Shown: piece by piece, positions 61,863 through 64,000 of the stretch
How positions within the stretch are numbered: position 1 is the first letter of the stretch
Layout: every line of letters begins with the position of its first letter
DNA from: Homarus americanus
Lineage: Eukaryota; Arthropoda; Malacostraca; Decapoda; Nephropidae
Reading direction: 5' to 3'
Assembly: GCF_018991925.1 (NCBI RefSeq)
Contig: NW_024725489.1
Coordinates: forward strand, 5,771,614 to 5,835,613
Length of the DNA stretch: 64,000 nt
Program-made: the position numbers and the translations under genes
Notes under the pieces: model-generated
The model's input: only the letters and a program-made list of their open reading frames with translations
Databases searched by the model: none
Told to the model about the DNA's origin: nothing

Positions 61863-62130
61863 TTCAAAAGAACAATATTCTCCTCCTCCTTCTTGTATCA
61901 GCTCTTTTAAAGGAGAGAGAAAGAGAAGAAGACAAAAGAGGAGAGAGCAAGGTCTTCTCTTTCTCTCCTCAATAGAGAGAGCGAGAGAGATATCACACAA
62001 TGCATCACATTCCCTTCTCCATCTTTCATCTCTTTCTCTTTTTCTTATGATGGTAAGAGGAGGCAGGAAGAGAAAGAAAAATGAAGTGAGGAGGTAGAAA
62101 AAAACAAGACTCTCTCTCTCTCCCAACATG
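61863..62130. other. AG/CT-rich stretch between Helitron-like ends
   Basis: GAGAGA and CTCTCT blocks that could pair with each other; a minus-strand frame of 106 codons has no domain. It may be the body of a short non-autonomous Helitron. Confidence 0.4.
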
Positions 62131-62295
62131 ATCTATCTATATAAAACAAAGAAGTATGTCTGTTTGTGTGTCCGCACGAGAATCTCGGAACTACTTTACC
62201 GATCTGTAGTGATAATGAATGGTGTTATATGTAGTGATGGTGGATGATGTTAAATGTAGTGATGATGGGTGGTGTTATATGTAGTGATGATAAGA
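62131..62295 (+). mobile_element. Helitron-like 5' end, copy 2
   Basis: Same start as copy 1 about 400 bases upstream, with the TGTGTG part shorter and three to four copies of the GTAGTGATGATGG unit. Confidence 0.75.
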
Positions 62296-62414
62296 CAATA
62301 AAATAATAACAGTTTAATGCTAAAATAATATACTTTGCTGTACCGTTTTAGTGAAAAACATGGTGGAACTTACATACACCATTAATGAACTATTGATGGA
62401 AGAAGAAGTTTTGG

Positions 62415-63794
62415 GGTGGTGAAGAAGCTAGTGCTGACCGTGTTGCGGCTAGGGAATTTCCTCCGTTTTTACGTGAGATTATGGAGGACCAGGCGTTTAA
62501 AATGGACGAATCTGGTCTTTTTTGGAAAAAGCTACCTTCCAAGACCTTCGTTGTGAAGAATGCCAGCAAGTATCGGGGCCGGAAGTTGCAGAAGGAGCGC
62601 ATCACCGTCCTGTTTACCACCAATGCCTCTGGTACCTGTAAGCTCAAGTTATCGGTGATCCACACAGCCCGCAAGCCGCACGCCTACAAGAGCATGGACA
62701 TGACCAAGCTAAATGTCCACTGGCTGACCGCACGTAAGGCGTGGATGTTCTCTACACTGTCCCTCTCCTGGTTTGATGACTGTTTCGTTCCCGATGTGAA
62801 GAAATTCTGTGAGTAACAGAATGTGCCATTCAAGATTTTGTTGCTGCTGGACAACGCACCAGGACACTCGCCCCTACTGTTAGATCGTCACCCCAACGTA
62901 AAAATGGTCTTCCTTCCTCCCAACACTACGTCTATATTACAGCCCATGGACCAAGAGTTAATCTGTAATGTAAAAGCTGCATTCTCAACTAAAAAATTCA
63001 AGCTCCTGAACGACTACACCAACACCAGGGAAGAGTTGCGTAACCTGAGTGACACCACCACCGATAGCAAGAGCGAAGAAGACGAGGATCAACAGTTGGC
63101 AGAGCAAAAAATACTTTTCAAACAATTCTGGAGAGTATTAAACATCAAGAAAGCTGTGGACTTCTTGGTGGAGGCATGGGATCAGCTGTCTGTAGCAACT
63201 GTTCGTCATGCATGGAGACATGTGTTGCAAGGTATTCCAGGTGGGAGGCAGAGTCAATCTGTGACTGGTGAGGTTCAGACTGTTGCAGTAGCAGTGGACC
63301 TTGCCAGAGAAGCTGCGCAGAGTGTTACAGCTGCAGGCTTCTCCGAGACCACCAACGACGACATCCTGGAGGTGATAAGGGATCCTGATGTGACTACCGA
63401 CGAGATGGTAGATGATGATGACGTCAGTGAAGAGGCAGGTGGTGCGTCATCCCAAGAAGAACACCGCTTATCCCATAGTAATGTTAGGGGTGCCATCAAG
63501 TGTGTCGAGAAAGTCAAGCTCCTCCTTTCCGACGACCATGACGCAAACAGGTATGAAATCTTCACTACCCAGCTGTTGCAGACTATGGAGCCCTACTTCA
63601 AGGTTTATCACGACAACAAAAACACTAGCCGTCAGCAAAGCATAACAGAGTTCTTCGCCCGCAACCCACCACAGCCAGCCCAAGCCAGTGATAGTGACAG
63701 AGGTAGAGACAGTGAAGATGACTTTGAGGGATTTGTCAGGGAGGCCCTGACAAGTGTGGATGACAGTGATGGTGACTCACCTGAGGGCCAGTAG
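62415..63794 (+). pseudogene. Tigger transposase, DDE half, one in-frame stop
   Basis: Begins inside the protein with GEEASADRVAAREFPPFLRE, then FKMDESGLFWKKLPSKTF (first catalytic Asp), LLLLDNAPGHSP (second Asp), and PPNTTSILQPMDQ (third Asp), followed by an acidic C-terminal region ending SVDDSDGDSPEGQ. A single TAA at 62814-62816 interrupts CE-stop-QNVPFK; the frame is otherwise open. The family would cut and paste DNA at TA sites. The helix-turn-helix half is missing here but present inverted at 59488-59889. The element's 3' end would lie beyond 63794. Confidence 0.92.
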
Positions 63795-64000
63795 CCTGCC
63801 CTCTGCCTCGGAACCAGCCTCCATCCCCGTATGCCGACCCATTTCTTCTACTAACGTAAGTGTTCAACCTAACTTTTAGTTTTCCTAACCTAACCTTTAT
63901 TTTTCCTAACTTAACCTTTATTTTTCCTAACCTAACCTCTTCTATATTGTGTGTGCATACCATCATAAAGTTAAGATAAAATTTTTACTGCAACATAGTT
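63795..64000. other. Downstream of Tigger, with CCTAA-like repeats
   Basis: At 63875-63935 CCTAACCTAACC and CCTTTATTTTTCCTAAC words repeat; they are reverse complements of TTAGG-like units. No gene. The sequence runs off the window. Confidence 0.6.

Overview
The window reads as nuclear DNA of an arthropod, most likely a decapod crustacean. This rests on TTAGG-type telomere-like runs, very dense microsatellites and minisatellites, and several CR1-like LINEs, Gmr1-like and other Ty3/gypsy elements, Helitrons, hAT and Tigger/pogo elements. The species call is inference. No rRNA, tRNA, CRISPR array or prokaryotic gene was seen. Most of the 64 kb is mobile DNA or tandem repeat.

Two host-type genes are supported, both on the minus strand. 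At 7486-8106 lies a first coding exon with a signal peptide, one complete immunoglobulin domain and the start of a second; it ends in a good splice donor, and possible downstream exons lie at 3692-4110. At 39669-40462 lies a compact gene with a TATA box, an arthropod initiator at the right spacing, a non-coding first exon, an intron, and a coding exon for a small secreted protein with an arginine-rich head and four 17-residue repeats. I do not recognise this protein, and it is the best candidate for something undescribed.

Layout: 1-2.3 kb, LINE remnant and a promoter-like repeat; 2.4-8.2 kb, minisatellite, the Ig gene, and a hAT element with a nested MITE; 8.5-19.8 kb, a polypurine array and then a G/T-rich 12-bp array interrupted by a LINE fragment; 19.8-23.4 kb, minus-strand CR1-like LINE and a satellite; 23.4-27 kb, Gmr1-like LTR element with integrase upstream of reverse transcriptase; 27-37.5 kb, copies of an interspersed non-coding element (called X here), nested LINEs and satellites; 37.5-41.7 kb, MITEs, a 68-bp satellite, the secreted-protein gene and another X copy; 42.2-46.15 kb, a CR1-like LINE with intact ORF1 (esterase) and ORF2 (endonuclease/RT); 46.1-49 kb, a minus-strand LINE split by an X copy; 49-51 kb, satellites; 51.1-55.5 kb, a minus-strand Helitron; 56.2-59.4 kb, a gypsy element with two LTRs and an intact pol frame but no gag; 59.4-63.8 kb, a Tigger transposase gene in two oppositely oriented halves, with a LINE, a hAT and Helitron ends between them.

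The elements do not form a pathway. They record successive insertions: CR1 into X, X into another LINE, hAT into a LINE endonuclease frame, a MITE into a hAT, and a LINE into a satellite. Several LINE fragments stop exactly where a satellite starts. The CR1 copy at 42.2 kb and the gypsy copy at 56.2 kb have the most intact reading frames and are the likeliest to be young.
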